64,000 bases of DNA from Janthinobacterium sp. 61 (GCF_002846335.1 NZ_PJMQ01000001.1:4278001-4342000), one strand, 5' to 3'. Shown: positions 39,078 to 51,692, counted from the first letter of the stretch. Notes: generated by a model not told the origin, from the sequence alone. A program made the numbers and translations.

Positions 39078-40157
39078 CTAGCAGACGGCCGGCTCCAGCA
39101 AGGTCAAGGTTTGCCGGTCCGCATCCAGGGTCGCCAATATACCCATCGGTATGGTGAACTGGTGGCGGATGTGGCCAAACGAATAGCCGCTGACGGCCGG
39201 CACCGTCAATGGCAGCAGATGCTGGTCCAGGGTGGCATCCAGGGTCAGCGCGGTATCGCCCTCGGCCGCCTCGCAATGCTCGAAGATGCCCAGCATCAAT
39301 GCCGCCGCATGCTTGAAACCGATGGACAGGTCGAGCTGGCACAGCATGCGGTCGATGCGGTATGGCACTTCATTGATTTCTTCGAGGAACAAAATATGCT
39401 CGCGGAAATCGGCCGCATACGGTGTGCCGGCCAGCGCGCTGACCATGCACAGGTTGCCGCCCGTCAAGCGTCCCGTCGCCTGACCGCCATGCACGGTGCG
39501 GATGGCGAAGTTGGGCTGCGTCTGCGCACGGCGGTGGTTGTCCAGCGCCATCGGGATCGTGTAACTGTCTTGCGGCGTCATCAGCACATTGCGCAGCTGC
39601 GTCACCGTGTACTCGGAAAACGTGGACGAGGCCACGGGGCCGTGGAAGGTCACCAGGCCCGTCTGGCGTCCGATGGCCAGGTGCAGGGCCGTGATGTCGG
39701 AATAGCCGACCAGCACTTTCGGATTGCGCTGGATCAAGGCGTAGTCGAGCAGCGCCAGCAGCGAGATGCAGCCGGAGCCGCCACGGATGGCCCAGATCGC
39801 CTTGACCTCGGGATCGGCGAAAGCCCCATGCAGATCGTCGAGGCGCTGCTGCACCGTGCCCGCATAGTTGCCGTGCACGGCGCGGATGTTGGTGCCCAGG
39901 CTGGCGCGCAAGCCCAGCGATTCGATATTGCGCACCGCCTTGGCGATGGCATCCTCATCCGTAAAACCGCCCGGTGCGATGATGGCCACCAAGTCGCCGT
40001 CGCGCAGGCGCGCCGGTTTGATCAATGCGTGTTGCTGTTGCATGCGTTTGCCCTTCCCTTGCGTGGCCGCCGCCCACGCCGGTGTGCCTGCCGCCCCCAG
40101 AGTGGCGGCCAGTACGCCGCCGAAGCGGCGCCGGCTGAGATTGGTCTGACTGGACAT
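39078..40157 (-). CDS. ldcA: LD-carboxypeptidase (peptidase S66)
   Basis: Serine peptidase that cleaves the terminal D-alanine from murein tetrapeptides during peptidoglycan recycling. ATG 40157 is preceded by AGGAAAGG and starts MSSQTNLSRRRFGG, a twin-arginine-type signal with cleavage near PAWAAA, so this copy is likely exported, unlike cytoplasmic E. coli LdcA. The nucleophile region WAIRGGSG, LVGYSDITAL, LFLEEINEVPYRIDRML (catalytic Glu) and HIRHQFTIPMG (catalytic His) are present. 359 residues. Confidence 0.92.
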   Translation of the reverse strand: MSSQTNLSRRRFGGVLAATLGAAGTPAWAAATQGKGKRMQQQHALIKPARLRDGDLVAIIAPGGFTDEDAIAKAVRNIESLGLRASLGTNIRAVHGNYAGTVQQRLDDLHGAFADPEVKAIWAIRGGSGCISLLALLDYALIQRNPKVLVGYSDITALHLAIGRQTGLVTFHGPVASSTFSEYTVTQLRNVLMTPQDSYTIPMALDNHRRAQTQPNFAIRTVHGGQATGRLTGGNLCMVSALAGTPYAADFREHILFLEEINEVPYRIDRMLCQLDLSIGFKHAAALMLGIFEHCEAAEGDTALTLDATLDQHLLPLTVPAVSGYSFGHIRHQFTIPMGILATLDADRQTLTLLEPAVC

Positions 40158-40246
40158 GCGGCCCTTTCCTGGAATAAAAAACGGCGACGCCAGGCGCCGC
40201 CGCACGAGAGTAGCATGCCGACAATCTTGCCGCCGGCAGCGCTGCC

Positions 40247-43000
40247 TTACATGAACTTGTACTTCAGCTGGAACGACAGCGAACGGCCGCGCGGATCGGC
40301 CACGCGCGGGTCCCAGCCGGCGCCCACCACTTCATCCACGTTGTGCGCGGTGAACGGTGGATCGCGGTCGAACAGGTTCTGGATACCCACGGTGATGGTG
40401 GTATCTTTGAAGCCCGTGTAGGTGCCCGACAAGTTATACGTGGTGTAGCTGGACACGTCGGGCTTGAAGCCCGGTGGTGGCGTGCCCTTGCCGCCATTTG
40501 GCAGCTGGTCCTTGTAGCCCGACGAAAAACTCTGGATCAGCAAGCCGCTCCAGTCTCCACGCGACACGCCAAAGCTGGCATTGTGTTTCCAGCGCAGGTA
40601 CAGATCGCGCGTATAAAACTTGCCGACCAGTTCCTGGTATTCCTGGCCTTGATACTCCGCAAACTTGAAGCTGTCCATATACGTGCCGTCCAGGGTCGCC
40701 GTCCATTTCGCGTCCTGGATCTTGCCTTCGCCGCGCAAGCCCACGTCGAGGCCGCGCACGCGGCTGCCTGCCGCATTGATCCAGCCCGCCTGCACGTACT
40801 CGATGGTGCCATCCGGATTGCGGTGGATGTACTGGTTCAGCGCCTGGTAATTGGCCAGCACGATTTGCGGCGTGCGGTTCAGGATGCGGTCCTTGGTATT
40901 GATGGCCCAGTAGTCGAACGAGGCGGAATATCCCTTGAATGGCTCAATGACAAAACCGACGCTGCCCTGCTTCGACGTTTCCGGCTTCAGATTGGTATTA
41001 CCGCCCGTCTTGTAGTCGAGGCGGTCGATGGCGCAGTATTCGGGCACGCCCGGATGCTTGGCGCAGCCTTCCTGGTCAACCACGCCGTTCGGCAATTCCT
41101 GGCTCAGCGAACCGGAATACAGCTGCTGGAAGCTTGGCGCAAGGAAACCCTTGCTGGCCGAACCACGGAACAGCAGGAAGTCGGCCGGCTGGTAGCGGAA
41201 GGCCACTTTCGGATTCGTCGTCGCGCCCACCAGGCTGTAATCGTCGCGGCGGATGGCCAACTGCATTTCCAGGTCCTTCGTGACCGGCACCAGCAGCTCG
41301 GCATATACGGCCTTGACGGTACGGCTGGCATCTTTTAATGCGGCATTCCCCGGCGCCAGCAGGATCTGGATGGCGTCGACGTCCTGCCCGAAACTGTAGC
41401 CTTCGCGGCGCAAGTCAAAACCGGCCGCCATGGCCAGCGCACCGGCCGGCAGCTGGAACAGCTCACCCGACACGGAGCCGTCGATCTGCGTCAGGGTTGT
41501 CTTGCCGTGCTGGAAGTCGCCACGGAACTTGGTCGATTCGATCAATTGCTTGGCCGCTTCCGTCTGGCTCTGGCCAGCGCCCACCCACGGATTGATGATG
41601 CCCGTCGCCAGGGCCGCGTACAGCTTGTCCGTGTAGGAATAGCCATCCGTCAGCTTGGTCTTGGTGCTGCTTTCGGCGCGCGAAATGCCGGCCTTGTAAT
41701 CCCACTTGCCGAAGTTGCCTTCAAAGCCCACCAGCACGCGGGCATTGTCGGTCGTGTTTTCCTGCGTGCGGTTGCCCACGTCATTGGCGCGCCATTTGTA
41801 GGAAATCGGCTTGGTCTTGTCGAAAGTAGGGATATAGGCCGACAGGTCCTGGTAATACGCGCCACCGACCGGATACAAATTCTTGTTGGCGACGGTCGCC
41901 TGCACCTGCATCGGCGTCAAGATGGCCGTGGCCTTGGTGCGTGAACCGAGCACTTCGACAAACATGCGGTGGTCGGGCGCCAGCTGGAAGGTGCCGCGCG
42001 ACAGCAGATTGGCCCGTTCGACAGGAAATTGCAGCACATAGTCGGCGCCATAGTCATACGCGCACGAATACCTGGTGCGCAGCGGCGAGGTCACGTCTTT
42101 CCACAGTTCCGTCTGGTATTGCGACATGCCGGCGACGGTGTCGCACTTGCCCTGGAAGCTCAGCGGATTGGCTTGCAGGTATTTGGTCGCATCGCCAGGC
42201 AGCTGGAACGAGGCGCCCAGCGCCGTGCCCGCACCCGACAATTGATTCGCATACGGCGTACCCGTGGTATCGGGCGACAGGCCGCGGCCCGGCTGGAAAC
42301 CGTTGACGAAGGAGCGGTCGCTGCCGTTCAGGCGCTCGGCCTTGTCGACGGTCAGGCTGGCCATGATGTTGTAACGGTCCGACTCCAGCGAACCCGTGCC
42401 GGCCAGGAGGGAAGCGCGGCGCGTGGCGCCGCCGCCCGCTTGCGTGTCGTTGGTGGAGACAGACGCTTCCACGCCGCTGTAATTGGTTTTCAGAATGAAA
42501 TTGATCACGCCGCCGATGGCGTCCGTGCCATAGATCGCCGAGGCGCCATCCTTGAGGATTTCCACGCGCGAAATCGCGCCCAGCGGGATCGAGTTCAGGT
42601 CGACCGACTTGCCGCTGGCGCCGTGCGTGGCGATGCGGCGGCCGTTCAACAGCACCAGGGTGCTCGACGGTCCCAGGCCGCGCAGCGAGGCGAACGAGGC
42701 GCCACCACTGACGCGGTCGGCATCGGCGCCAAACACGTTATTGCCCGACGTCATGTTATCGGCGCCCGTGCCGTTCGCCGACAAGGTGCGCACCAATTGC
42801 TCGGTCGACGTGATGCCCTGTTTTTCGATCTGGTCAAAGGTGATGACTTGCACCGGCAGCGCGCCTTCCTTGGCCACGCGCTTGATACTGCTGCCCGTGA
42901 CTTCGACCCGTTGCAGCGCTGGCGCCGCCGCTTCCTGTGCCATTACCGGCCCCACCACCCCCATCAATGCCACCAACTGCGCTAGCTTCTTCAATTTCAC
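40247..43000 (-). CDS. TonB-dependent outer-membrane receptor
   Basis: Outer-membrane beta-barrel transporter of 917 residues. Signal peptide to about residue 21 (VMAQEAAAP), TonB-box-like RVEVTGSSI, then the plug domain (LVLLNGRRIATHG, SRVEILKDGASAIYGTDAIGGVINFI) and a long barrel ending in FQLKYKFM with a terminal aromatic-rich strand. The ASGKSVDLNSIP and GADADRVSGGASFASLRG type plug is common in receptors of Xanthomonas/Janthinobacterium-like organisms that take up carbohydrates or peptides. No adjacent regulator or ABC permease identifies the ligand. Confidence 0.94.
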   Translation of the reverse strand: MKLKKLAQLVALMGVVGPVMAQEAAAPALQRVEVTGSSIKRVAKEGALPVQVITFDQIEKQGITSTEQLVRTLSANGTGADNMTSGNNVFGADADRVSGGASFASLRGLGPSSTLVLLNGRRIATHGASGKSVDLNSIPLGAISRVEILKDGASAIYGTDAIGGVINFILKTNYSGVEASVSTNDTQAGGGATRRASLLAGTGSLESDRYNIMASLTVDKAERLNGSDRSFVNGFQPGRGLSPDTTGTPYANQLSGAGTALGASFQLPGDATKYLQANPLSFQGKCDTVAGMSQYQTELWKDVTSPLRTRYSCAYDYGADYVLQFPVERANLLSRGTFQLAPDHRMFVEVLGSRTKATAILTPMQVQATVANKNLYPVGGAYYQDLSAYIPTFDKTKPISYKWRANDVGNRTQENTTDNARVLVGFEGNFGKWDYKAGISRAESSTKTKLTDGYSYTDKLYAALATGIINPWVGAGQSQTEAAKQLIESTKFRGDFQHGKTTLTQIDGSVSGELFQLPAGALAMAAGFDLRREGYSFGQDVDAIQILLAPGNAALKDASRTVKAVYAELLVPVTKDLEMQLAIRRDDYSLVGATTNPKVAFRYQPADFLLFRGSASKGFLAPSFQQLYSGSLSQELPNGVVDQEGCAKHPGVPEYCAIDRLDYKTGGNTNLKPETSKQGSVGFVIEPFKGYSASFDYWAINTKDRILNRTPQIVLANYQALNQYIHRNPDGTIEYVQAGWINAAGSRVRGLDVGLRGEGKIQDAKWTATLDGTYMDSFKFAEYQGQEYQELVGKFYTRDLYLRWKHNASFGVSRGDWSGLLIQSFSSGYKDQLPNGGKGTPPPGFKPDVSSYTTYNLSGTYTGFKDTTITVGIQNLFDRDPPFTAHNVDEVVGAGWDPRVADPRGRSLSFQLKYKFM

Positions 43001-43216
43001 AGGTCTTCTCCTTGTTGGGCAATCGAAACTTGAGTCATCAAGTCAGGCTGTTAGATATGTCGCAACGTCTGTCTCGCGGTACATTTTTTTATGACATTTG
43101 CGCATGACTTTATTTATTTTCATTTTCAGAGTAGCGCGATGCATCCGCAGCCAGCCAATGAAAAATGCTTTCCTAACCATAACTTTTTGGAATGAATGCC
43201 CTTTTCAACCGCCTGC

Positions 43217-45028
43217 TCACTTGCCTGCAGGGCGGCCCTTGGCGGGATCGACGTCCAGGTAGCGCCAGGACGTGAATTCCACGGGGTGGCGCCTGTAGTT
43301 TTTTAGCCACGGTTGCTGCAGGTCGGCAGAGATGGGATGTGTCAGCAGCACCCACGGCGTGTATGCGTGGATCAGCTGAAACAGGTCGAAGTACAGACTG
43401 CGTCGGCGCGGCGTATCGGATAGCAGGCGCGCCTCCTCATAGCGTTTATTGTAATCGGGCAAGTTGAAACGGGCATAGTTGGCGCGGCCAACGTTGCCAC
43501 CATACAACAATTGCATAAAGTTATCGCCATCGGGGAAGTCGGCGATCCAGTTGGTCTCGAACATCTGCACCTTGCCCAGGCGCGACGCCTTGATGATTTC
43601 CGTCTTCTTGTCGCTTTTAAATTCCACCCGCAAGCCGATGGCGTTCAGGTTGCGCCGCCACAGTTCATCGCGCAGGCGTCCCACCGTGCTCGGCTCCGTG
43701 TGCATGGTCAAGGTCAAGGGCCTGCCATCGGGCTGCGTGCGGAAACCGTCAGCGCCCGCCTTGTAGCCAAAGCGATCCAGCAGCGCGCGCGCCAGCACGG
43801 GATCGTAGCCGACCGGGCTGCGGTAGCTCCTGTCGTAACCGAGCACATTGGGCGGCAGCGGCGACTGCGCCGGCAAGGCCAGGCCTTTCTTCAACAGCGC
43901 GATGTCTTCGCGGCTGTTGTAGCTGAGGGCAATGGCGCGCCGCAGGGCCAGCTTGTCCTTGCTCGTGCCGCCCAACACGGGATCGTCCATATTCATCCAC
44001 ATGTAATATGTTTGCAGCACGGGAAAACGCGTCAGCTGCAAGCCCTTGGCGGCCAGCGCCGGCTTCAGCGCGCCATTTTCCAGCACCATGTCCGTCATCG
44101 ATTCCGGCACTTGCTCCAGGTAGTCGAATTCGCCTTTCAGGAAACCCAGCATGCGCGATTGATATTCTTCAACGATGCGCACCTCGATGCGCTCGACCAG
44201 GGGCAAGCGCTGGCCTTCCAGCGAAGCGGCGATGGCGCGCGCATCGACCGGCAAGGCGGCCAGCGCCCTGGCTTCCGTATGGAACACGGTGGCACGGAAA
44301 GTCGGATTGGCTTGCAGCACGATCTTGTCGCTGCGCTTCCATTCCTTCACCAGGAACGGCCCCGTGCCCACGGGATGGTTGCCGATCTGCCCCGGCGCCG
44401 CATACGCTTCGGCCACTTCACGCGCCACCACAGCTGTCGCCGGCATGGCCAGGTAAAACAGGAAATTCGGGTCGACGCCGTTCAGGCGAATGCGCAGGGT
44501 GTATTTGTCCAGCGCCTGCAAGCCGGCGATCGGCGTGTCGTAGCTGAATGTGGTTTTCAGGGCCGCGTCGCCCACCAGCTTATCTTCCAGCAAGAATAGC
44601 CATGGCGACTTCAGGCTGGGGTCATACAGCCGCGTCAGGCTATAGACATAGTCCTGCGCCGTCACTTCACGCGGCTTGCCCTTGAAGGCGGGATCGGGCG
44701 TGAAGAAAATACCGGGCTGCAAGTGAAAGGTATACGTGCGTCCGCCATCTTCCACGCTCGGCAAGCCCCGCACCGTATTGCCCTGCAGCTGCACCGGTCG
44801 CGCCAGGTAGTCGTAGCGCAGCAAGGGGTCGAAGATATTTTCCATCAGGTTCAGGCTGGCCAGGTCGGACGCCACGGCCGGGTCCAGGCCCGTCTCGCTG
44901 GTGCTCAAAAACAAGTGCAGGGTCTTGTTCGCCCGGGCGGCCACATCGGTGGCAGCAATGCCCGGTGCGGTGAACAGCGTCAACAGTGCCAGGCCGGCGG
45001 CGCAGGCGGTTTTGCGTAAAAACATCAT
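43217..45028 (-). CDS. Peptide-type ABC transporter solute-binding protein (family 5)
   Basis: Periplasmic binding protein of about 603 residues. ATG 45028 is preceded by GGA at six bases and gives a signal peptide (MMFLRKTACAAGLALL, cleavage near GIAATDV). The SBP_bac_5 signature (LHLFLSTSETGLDPAVASDLASLNLMENIFDPLL) and domain blocks VTAQDYVYSLTRLYDP and HPVGTGPFLVKEW are clear. No permease or ATPase gene is adjacent, so it either serves a remote Opp/Dpp system or is an orphan. It is divergent from the SpmAB-like gene, sharing a 214-base upstream region. Confidence 0.92.
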   Translation of the reverse strand: MMFLRKTACAAGLALLTLFTAPGIAATDVAARANKTLHLFLSTSETGLDPAVASDLASLNLMENIFDPLLRYDYLARPVQLQGNTVRGLPSVEDGGRTYTFHLQPGIFFTPDPAFKGKPREVTAQDYVYSLTRLYDPSLKSPWLFLLEDKLVGDAALKTTFSYDTPIAGLQALDKYTLRIRLNGVDPNFLFYLAMPATAVVAREVAEAYAAPGQIGNHPVGTGPFLVKEWKRSDKIVLQANPTFRATVFHTEARALAALPVDARAIAASLEGQRLPLVERIEVRIVEEYQSRMLGFLKGEFDYLEQVPESMTDMVLENGALKPALAAKGLQLTRFPVLQTYYMWMNMDDPVLGGTSKDKLALRRAIALSYNSREDIALLKKGLALPAQSPLPPNVLGYDRSYRSPVGYDPVLARALLDRFGYKAGADGFRTQPDGRPLTLTMHTEPSTVGRLRDELWRRNLNAIGLRVEFKSDKKTEIIKASRLGKVQMFETNWIADFPDGDNFMQLLYGGNVGRANYARFNLPDYNKRYEEARLLSDTPRRRSLYFDLFQLIHAYTPWVLLTHPISADLQQPWLKNYRRHPVEFTSWRYLDVDPAKGRPAGK

Positions 45029-45242
45029 CAGTGATCCAGTGCAGACAGGGCTAACAAACAAACGTGAAGAACAGGCATCACCGAGACTACTCGGGCACAG
45101 TACGGGGCGCCAATGAAAACAGGCTGCCAGCTTATAACTTTTTGGCATGTGATTGCTGCATTCTTTCATCAACTCGTATCGGGCTGCCCCTATACTTTGC
45201 ATGCAGACATTTTTCACTCCCGACACACAGAACTGATCGAAT

Positions 45243-46481
45243 ATGGCACTTAATTACATCTGGTCCGGCTTTTTCCTCGTTGGCTTCCTGGCCGCAGTGC
45301 TGCAGTGGCTATTTCTCGGCGATACCGATATCTTCAAACGCATCATCGATGGCACGTTCGAAACGGCACGCATGGGCGTGATGGATATCGCCCTGCCGCT
45401 GGCGGGCGTGATGACCTTGTGGCTGGGCATCATGAACATCGGTGAAAAGGCAGGCATCGTCGGCTGGCTGGCGAAAGTGATCGCGCCCTTCTTTTCGCGC
45501 ATCTTCCCGGAAATTCCCAAGGACCATCCAGCGACCGGCCACATGGTGATGAATTTTTCGGCCAACCTGCTGGGACTGGACAATGCGGCCACGCCCTTCG
45601 GCTTGAAGGCCATGGAAAGCCTGCAGACCTTGAACCCGAACAAGGAAGAGGCGACGAATGCACAAATCATGTTTCTGGTGCTGCATACCTCGGGCCTGAC
45701 CCTGATCCCGCTGGCCATCATGGCGCAGCGCTCCATCCTCGGCGCGGCCGACCCGTCCGACATCTTTATCCCCTGCATGATCGCCACCTATGTCGCCACC
45801 ATGGTCGGCATCATCACGGTGTCCATCAAGCAACGCATCAACTTGCTCAACAGGGTCGTGCTGGGCTGGATGGGCGGCATGACGAGCGCTATCGTGGCCA
45901 TGATCTGGTACTTCACGCAATACCTGACGAAACAGGAAATCGAGCTGGTGTCGAAAGTGGTAAGCAACCTGGTATTAATCAGCGTCATCGCCATTTTCAT
46001 CATCGGCGCCCTGCGCAAGAAAGTGAACGTGTATGACGCCTTCATCGAAGGGGCGAAGGGCGGCATCCAGACCTCGATTACCGTGATTCCCTACCTGGTC
46101 GGCATGCTGGTGGCCATCAGCGTGATCCGCAATGCAGGCGTATTCAATTTCATGATGAGCGGCATGAACTGGTTCTTCGCCAACCTGGGCATCAATACGG
46201 ATTTCGTGCCCGCCCTGCCGACGGCCATGATGAAGCCGCTCAGCGGCTCCGGCTCGAAAGCCATGATGATCGATGCCATGAATACCTACGGCGTCGACTC
46301 CTTCGTCGGCCGCCTGGCCTGCGTGTTCCAGGGCTCGGCCGACACCACCTTCTATATTGTGGCCCTGTACTTCGGCTCGGTGGGCATCCGCAAGACGCGC
46401 TATGCGATCACGGCCGGCCTCATCGCGGATCTCGCTGGCGTGGTCACGGCCGTCTTTGTCGCCTACGTCTTTTTCCACTAA
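45243..46481 (+). CDS. Fused SpmA-SpmB-like nucleoside-recognition (Gate) membrane protein
   Basis: Inner-membrane protein of 412 residues with many hydrophobic helices and two Gate/nucleoside-recognition halves. The N half resembles SpmA (MGVMDIALPLAGVMTLWLGIM, ATGHMVMNFSANLLGLDNAATPFGLKAM). The C half resembles SpmB (AKGGIQTSITVIPYLVGMLVAISVIRNAG, GRLACVFQGSADTTFYIVALYFGSVGIRKTRYA). In Bacillus SpmA and SpmB affect spore-core dehydration with the PBP DacB; this organism is not expected to sporulate. It lies eight bases before a dacB homologue. Confidence 0.92.
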   Translation: MALNYIWSGFFLVGFLAAVLQWLFLGDTDIFKRIIDGTFETARMGVMDIALPLAGVMTLWLGIMNIGEKAGIVGWLAKVIAPFFSRIFPEIPKDHPATGHMVMNFSANLLGLDNAATPFGLKAMESLQTLNPNKEEATNAQIMFLVLHTSGLTLIPLAIMAQRSILGAADPSDIFIPCMIATYVATMVGIITVSIKQRINLLNRVVLGWMGGMTSAIVAMIWYFTQYLTKQEIELVSKVVSNLVLISVIAIFIIGALRKKVNVYDAFIEGAKGGIQTSITVIPYLVGMLVAISVIRNAGVFNFMMSGMNWFFANLGINTDFVPALPTAMMKPLSGSGSKAMMIDAMNTYGVDSFVGRLACVFQGSADTTFYIVALYFGSVGIRKTRYAITAGLIADLAGVVTAVFVAYVFFH

Positions 46482-46489
46482 GGAGCGCC

Positions 46490-47992
46490 ATGTTTCGTCC
46501 CATCCTCATCGCCGCCTTGCTGGCTGGCATCGGCCTGTCCAATGCACAGGCGCAATTGCCCGAATCCGTCAGCCTGCTGCTGCGCAGCGCGAGTATCCCC
46601 GAAGACGCCATGGGCGCCATCGTCTTGCGCGGCAACACCACCGTGCTGTCGCACGGCGCCGGGCGCAGCATGCAGCCCGCGTCCACCATGAAGCTGGTGA
46701 CGACGGCCGTGGGCCTGGAGCAATTGGGTCCCATCTTCCGCGGCCGCACCGAGTTGCGCACCAGCGCCGACGTCATCAATGGCGTGCTGAAGGGCGACTT
46801 GATCCTGCGCGGCGGCGCCGACACGGATTTCAACGCGGACGTGCTGGCACACATGCTGCAAACCCTGCGCAACCAGGGCATTGTGAAAATCAAGGGTGAC
46901 CTGATCCTGGACCGCCAGCTATTCCAGCCGGCCCGGCCGGACATTGGCGCACTGCCCTTCGACGAGTCGGCCGAATTCCGCTACAACGTCATCCCCGATG
47001 CCTTATTGCTGAATACCAATTTGCTCGATATCAACATGAACTCGACGGACCGGCAATTGAGCATCCTCATGCAGCCGCCGCTTGAGAATGTCAGCATCAT
47101 CAGCGACATGAAACTCATCAAGGGTAGTTGCGCCCGGTGGGAAGATGGCTGGCGCCCGCCCGAGTATCGGCGCGATGCGAGCGGCAAGCTGCAGGTGATA
47201 CTGCACGGTACCTTCCCGCAAAATTGCAGCAAGGCCACCAGCATCAATGTGCTCGATCGCAACGACTATGCGGACCGGCTGTTTCGTGCGACCTGGAAAC
47301 GCCTGGGTGGCACGATCACGGGCACGGTGCGCGAAGCGCCGTTTACGGGCTTGCCGCCGACGGCCGAGCCGGTCGGTACGCGCATGCTGGCCGACCACGT
47401 GGCGCGCGCCTTGCCAGAGGTCTTGCGCGATATTAACAAGACATCCGACAATACCCTGGCCCGCACGCTGTTCCTGAGCCTGGGCAGCCTGCAAAGCGAT
47501 GGCTGGCTGGGTAGCCGCCCCGTTGCCATGGCGGCACCGGAAGACACGGCCAGCCGGGCGCGGCTAGTCATCCAGGAATGGTTCCAGCGACACAATATCG
47601 ATACCCAGGGCATGCTGGTCGACAACGGTTCCGGCCTGTCGCGCACAGGACGCATTGCGCCGGCGCAACTGGCTGGCGTGCTGCAAGCGATGCAGCAAAG
47701 TCCGTGGGCGCCCGAGTTCCAGTCCAGCCTGCCCATCGTGGCGCTGGACGGCACCATGCGCAAGCGCCTGTTGAACAGCCAGGCCGCCGCGCGCGCGCGC
47801 ATCAAGACGGGCACATTAAAAAATGTGGTGGCCATCGCCGGCTATGTACCCGATGCCAACAACCAGCTGTGCGTAGTGGTTGCCATGATCAATAGCGACC
47901 TGGTGGGCAATGGCAATGGCCGCGCCGCCGTCGATGCGCTGATCGAGTGGGTGGCCAGGAGCGGTGCCACGCCGGTGGTCGCCGGCCAATAA
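46490..47992 (+). CDS. dacB: D-alanyl-D-alanine carboxypeptidase/endopeptidase (PBP4)
   Basis: Periplasmic peptidase S13 enzyme that trims pentapeptides and cuts cross-links in peptidoglycan. Signal peptide to about NAQAQ; catalytic S65-TMK68 in PASTMKLVTTA; second motif SGLSRTG; third motif KTGTLKNV. 500 residues, close to other PBP4s. AGGAGC overlaps the upstream stop codon, so it is tightly coupled to the SpmAB-like gene. A strong terminator follows. Confidence 0.95.
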   Translation: MFRPILIAALLAGIGLSNAQAQLPESVSLLLRSASIPEDAMGAIVLRGNTTVLSHGAGRSMQPASTMKLVTTAVGLEQLGPIFRGRTELRTSADVINGVLKGDLILRGGADTDFNADVLAHMLQTLRNQGIVKIKGDLILDRQLFQPARPDIGALPFDESAEFRYNVIPDALLLNTNLLDINMNSTDRQLSILMQPPLENVSIISDMKLIKGSCARWEDGWRPPEYRRDASGKLQVILHGTFPQNCSKATSINVLDRNDYADRLFRATWKRLGGTITGTVREAPFTGLPPTAEPVGTRMLADHVARALPEVLRDINKTSDNTLARTLFLSLGSLQSDGWLGSRPVAMAAPEDTASRARLVIQEWFQRHNIDTQGMLVDNGSGLSRTGRIAPAQLAGVLQAMQQSPWAPEFQSSLPIVALDGTMRKRLLNSQAAARARIKTGTLKNVVAIAGYVPDANNQLCVVVAMINSDLVGNGNGRAAVDALIEWVARSGATPVVAGQ

Positions 47993-48011
47993 AAGGAAAG
48001 CAAAGACAGAA

Positions 48012-48038
48012 AGGCAGCGCATAGCGCTGCCTTTTTTT
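48012..48038 (+). terminator. Rho-independent terminator after dacB
   Basis: AGGCAGCGC-ATA-GCGCTGCCT, a 9-bp stem, followed by TTTTTTT, 20 bases after the dacB stop. Confidence 0.88.
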
Positions 48039-48069
48039 CGGCTTTTGCATTGGCAGCTGATGAACAGCC

Positions 48070-48133
48070 GGGGTCAGACCCTCAATGCCGCTAACGCAAA
48101 AGTCATTGCTAACGAGCGAGGGGGTCTGACCCC
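48070..48133. repeat. Inverted GGGGTCAGACCC-type REP-like element
   Basis: GGGGTCAGACCCTC (48070-48083) and GAGGGGGTCTGACCCC (48118-48133) are reverse complements apart from two extra G, and each arm is itself nearly palindromic. The centre holds a repeated GCTAACG. The arms share the core GGGTC(A)GA with the motifs flanking the RAYT gene at 18243 and 19130. It lies between dacB and the rRNA operon terminator. Confidence 0.6.
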
Positions 48134-48175
48134 AGCCTTCGCTTGGGCTAACACTAAAACCAGCAGACGAAAAAA

Positions 48176-48200
48176 AACCCCACCGGAGTCCGGTGGGGTT
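48176..48200 (-). terminator. rRNA operon 1 terminator
   Basis: Palindrome AACCCCACCGGA-G-TCCGGTGGGGTT, 12-base arms, with a run of T on the minus strand, about 20 bases past the 5S gene. Identical in the second operon (54036-54060). The plus-strand T run means it could also stop read-through from dacB. Confidence 0.88.
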
Positions 48201-48221
48201 TTTCTCTACTGCGAATAACAA

Positions 48222-48336
48222 GCCTGACGATAACCTACTTTCACACTGGTTGCAGCACTATCATCGGCGCAAAGTTGTTTCACGGTCCTGTTCGGGATGG
48301 GAAGGGGTGGGACCAACTTGCTATGGTCATCAGGCA
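48222..48336 (-). rRNA. rrf: 5S ribosomal RNA (operon 1)
   Basis: Begins TGCCTGATGACCATAGC and ends with the complementary GTCAGGC, length about 115. The internal CCCATCCCGAACAGG block is the universal 5S loop. Ends set by the terminal stem. Confidence 0.93.
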
Positions 48337-48474
48337 TAACTTGTACTGGCATTTGTCCTCAATTGAGCGACAAAGCCTGAATCTGGAAGAAGCAAAGATT
48401 GGGGTAATGAATAGTAGTATCAACAAACTCACAACGTTGTACCGTCTTATCCTCTGTACCTGCTAAGGTTATAG

Positions 48475-51349
<2,875 letters not shown>

Positions 51350-51591
51350 TATAACGTTAGCCTCTCATCATTTGCATAATGAAAGAGCGCTACAGGGATA
51401 AGAAAGTACAACGTTGTTGCTTGTTTGTTGATACATACAATCATTACCCATCGATTTGCTTTTTACAGCAAACCAATCAATAAATAATCTTTACTTCTTC
51501 CAGATTGTTAAAGAACATACAGCACTTGATCTCGAAAAGACCAAACCTAAATCCCGGTGCATTAATCAGCACTGATTTACGTTTGAACTTT

Positions 51592-51667
51592 TGGTGGAGG
51601 ATGACGGGATCGAACCGACGACCCCCTGCTTGCAAAGCAGGTGCTCTCCCAGCTGAGCTAATCCCCC
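51592..51667 (-). tRNA. tRNA-Ala (TGC)
   Basis: Seventy-six bases, GGGGGATTAGCTCAG to the encoded CCA. Anticodon loop TTTGCAA with TGC; T loop GTTCGATCC. Sits in the 16S-23S spacer after tRNA-Ile. Confidence 0.97.
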
Positions 51668-51692
51668 TAGGGTATTTCCAGACTGCAGAAAC

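Noticed and set aside
47889..48221. Minus-strand frame crossing the REP-like element and the rRNA terminator
   Set aside because: Its content is the hairpins and repeat themselves; a near-identical start occurs at the second operon terminator (53806-54081) for the same reason.
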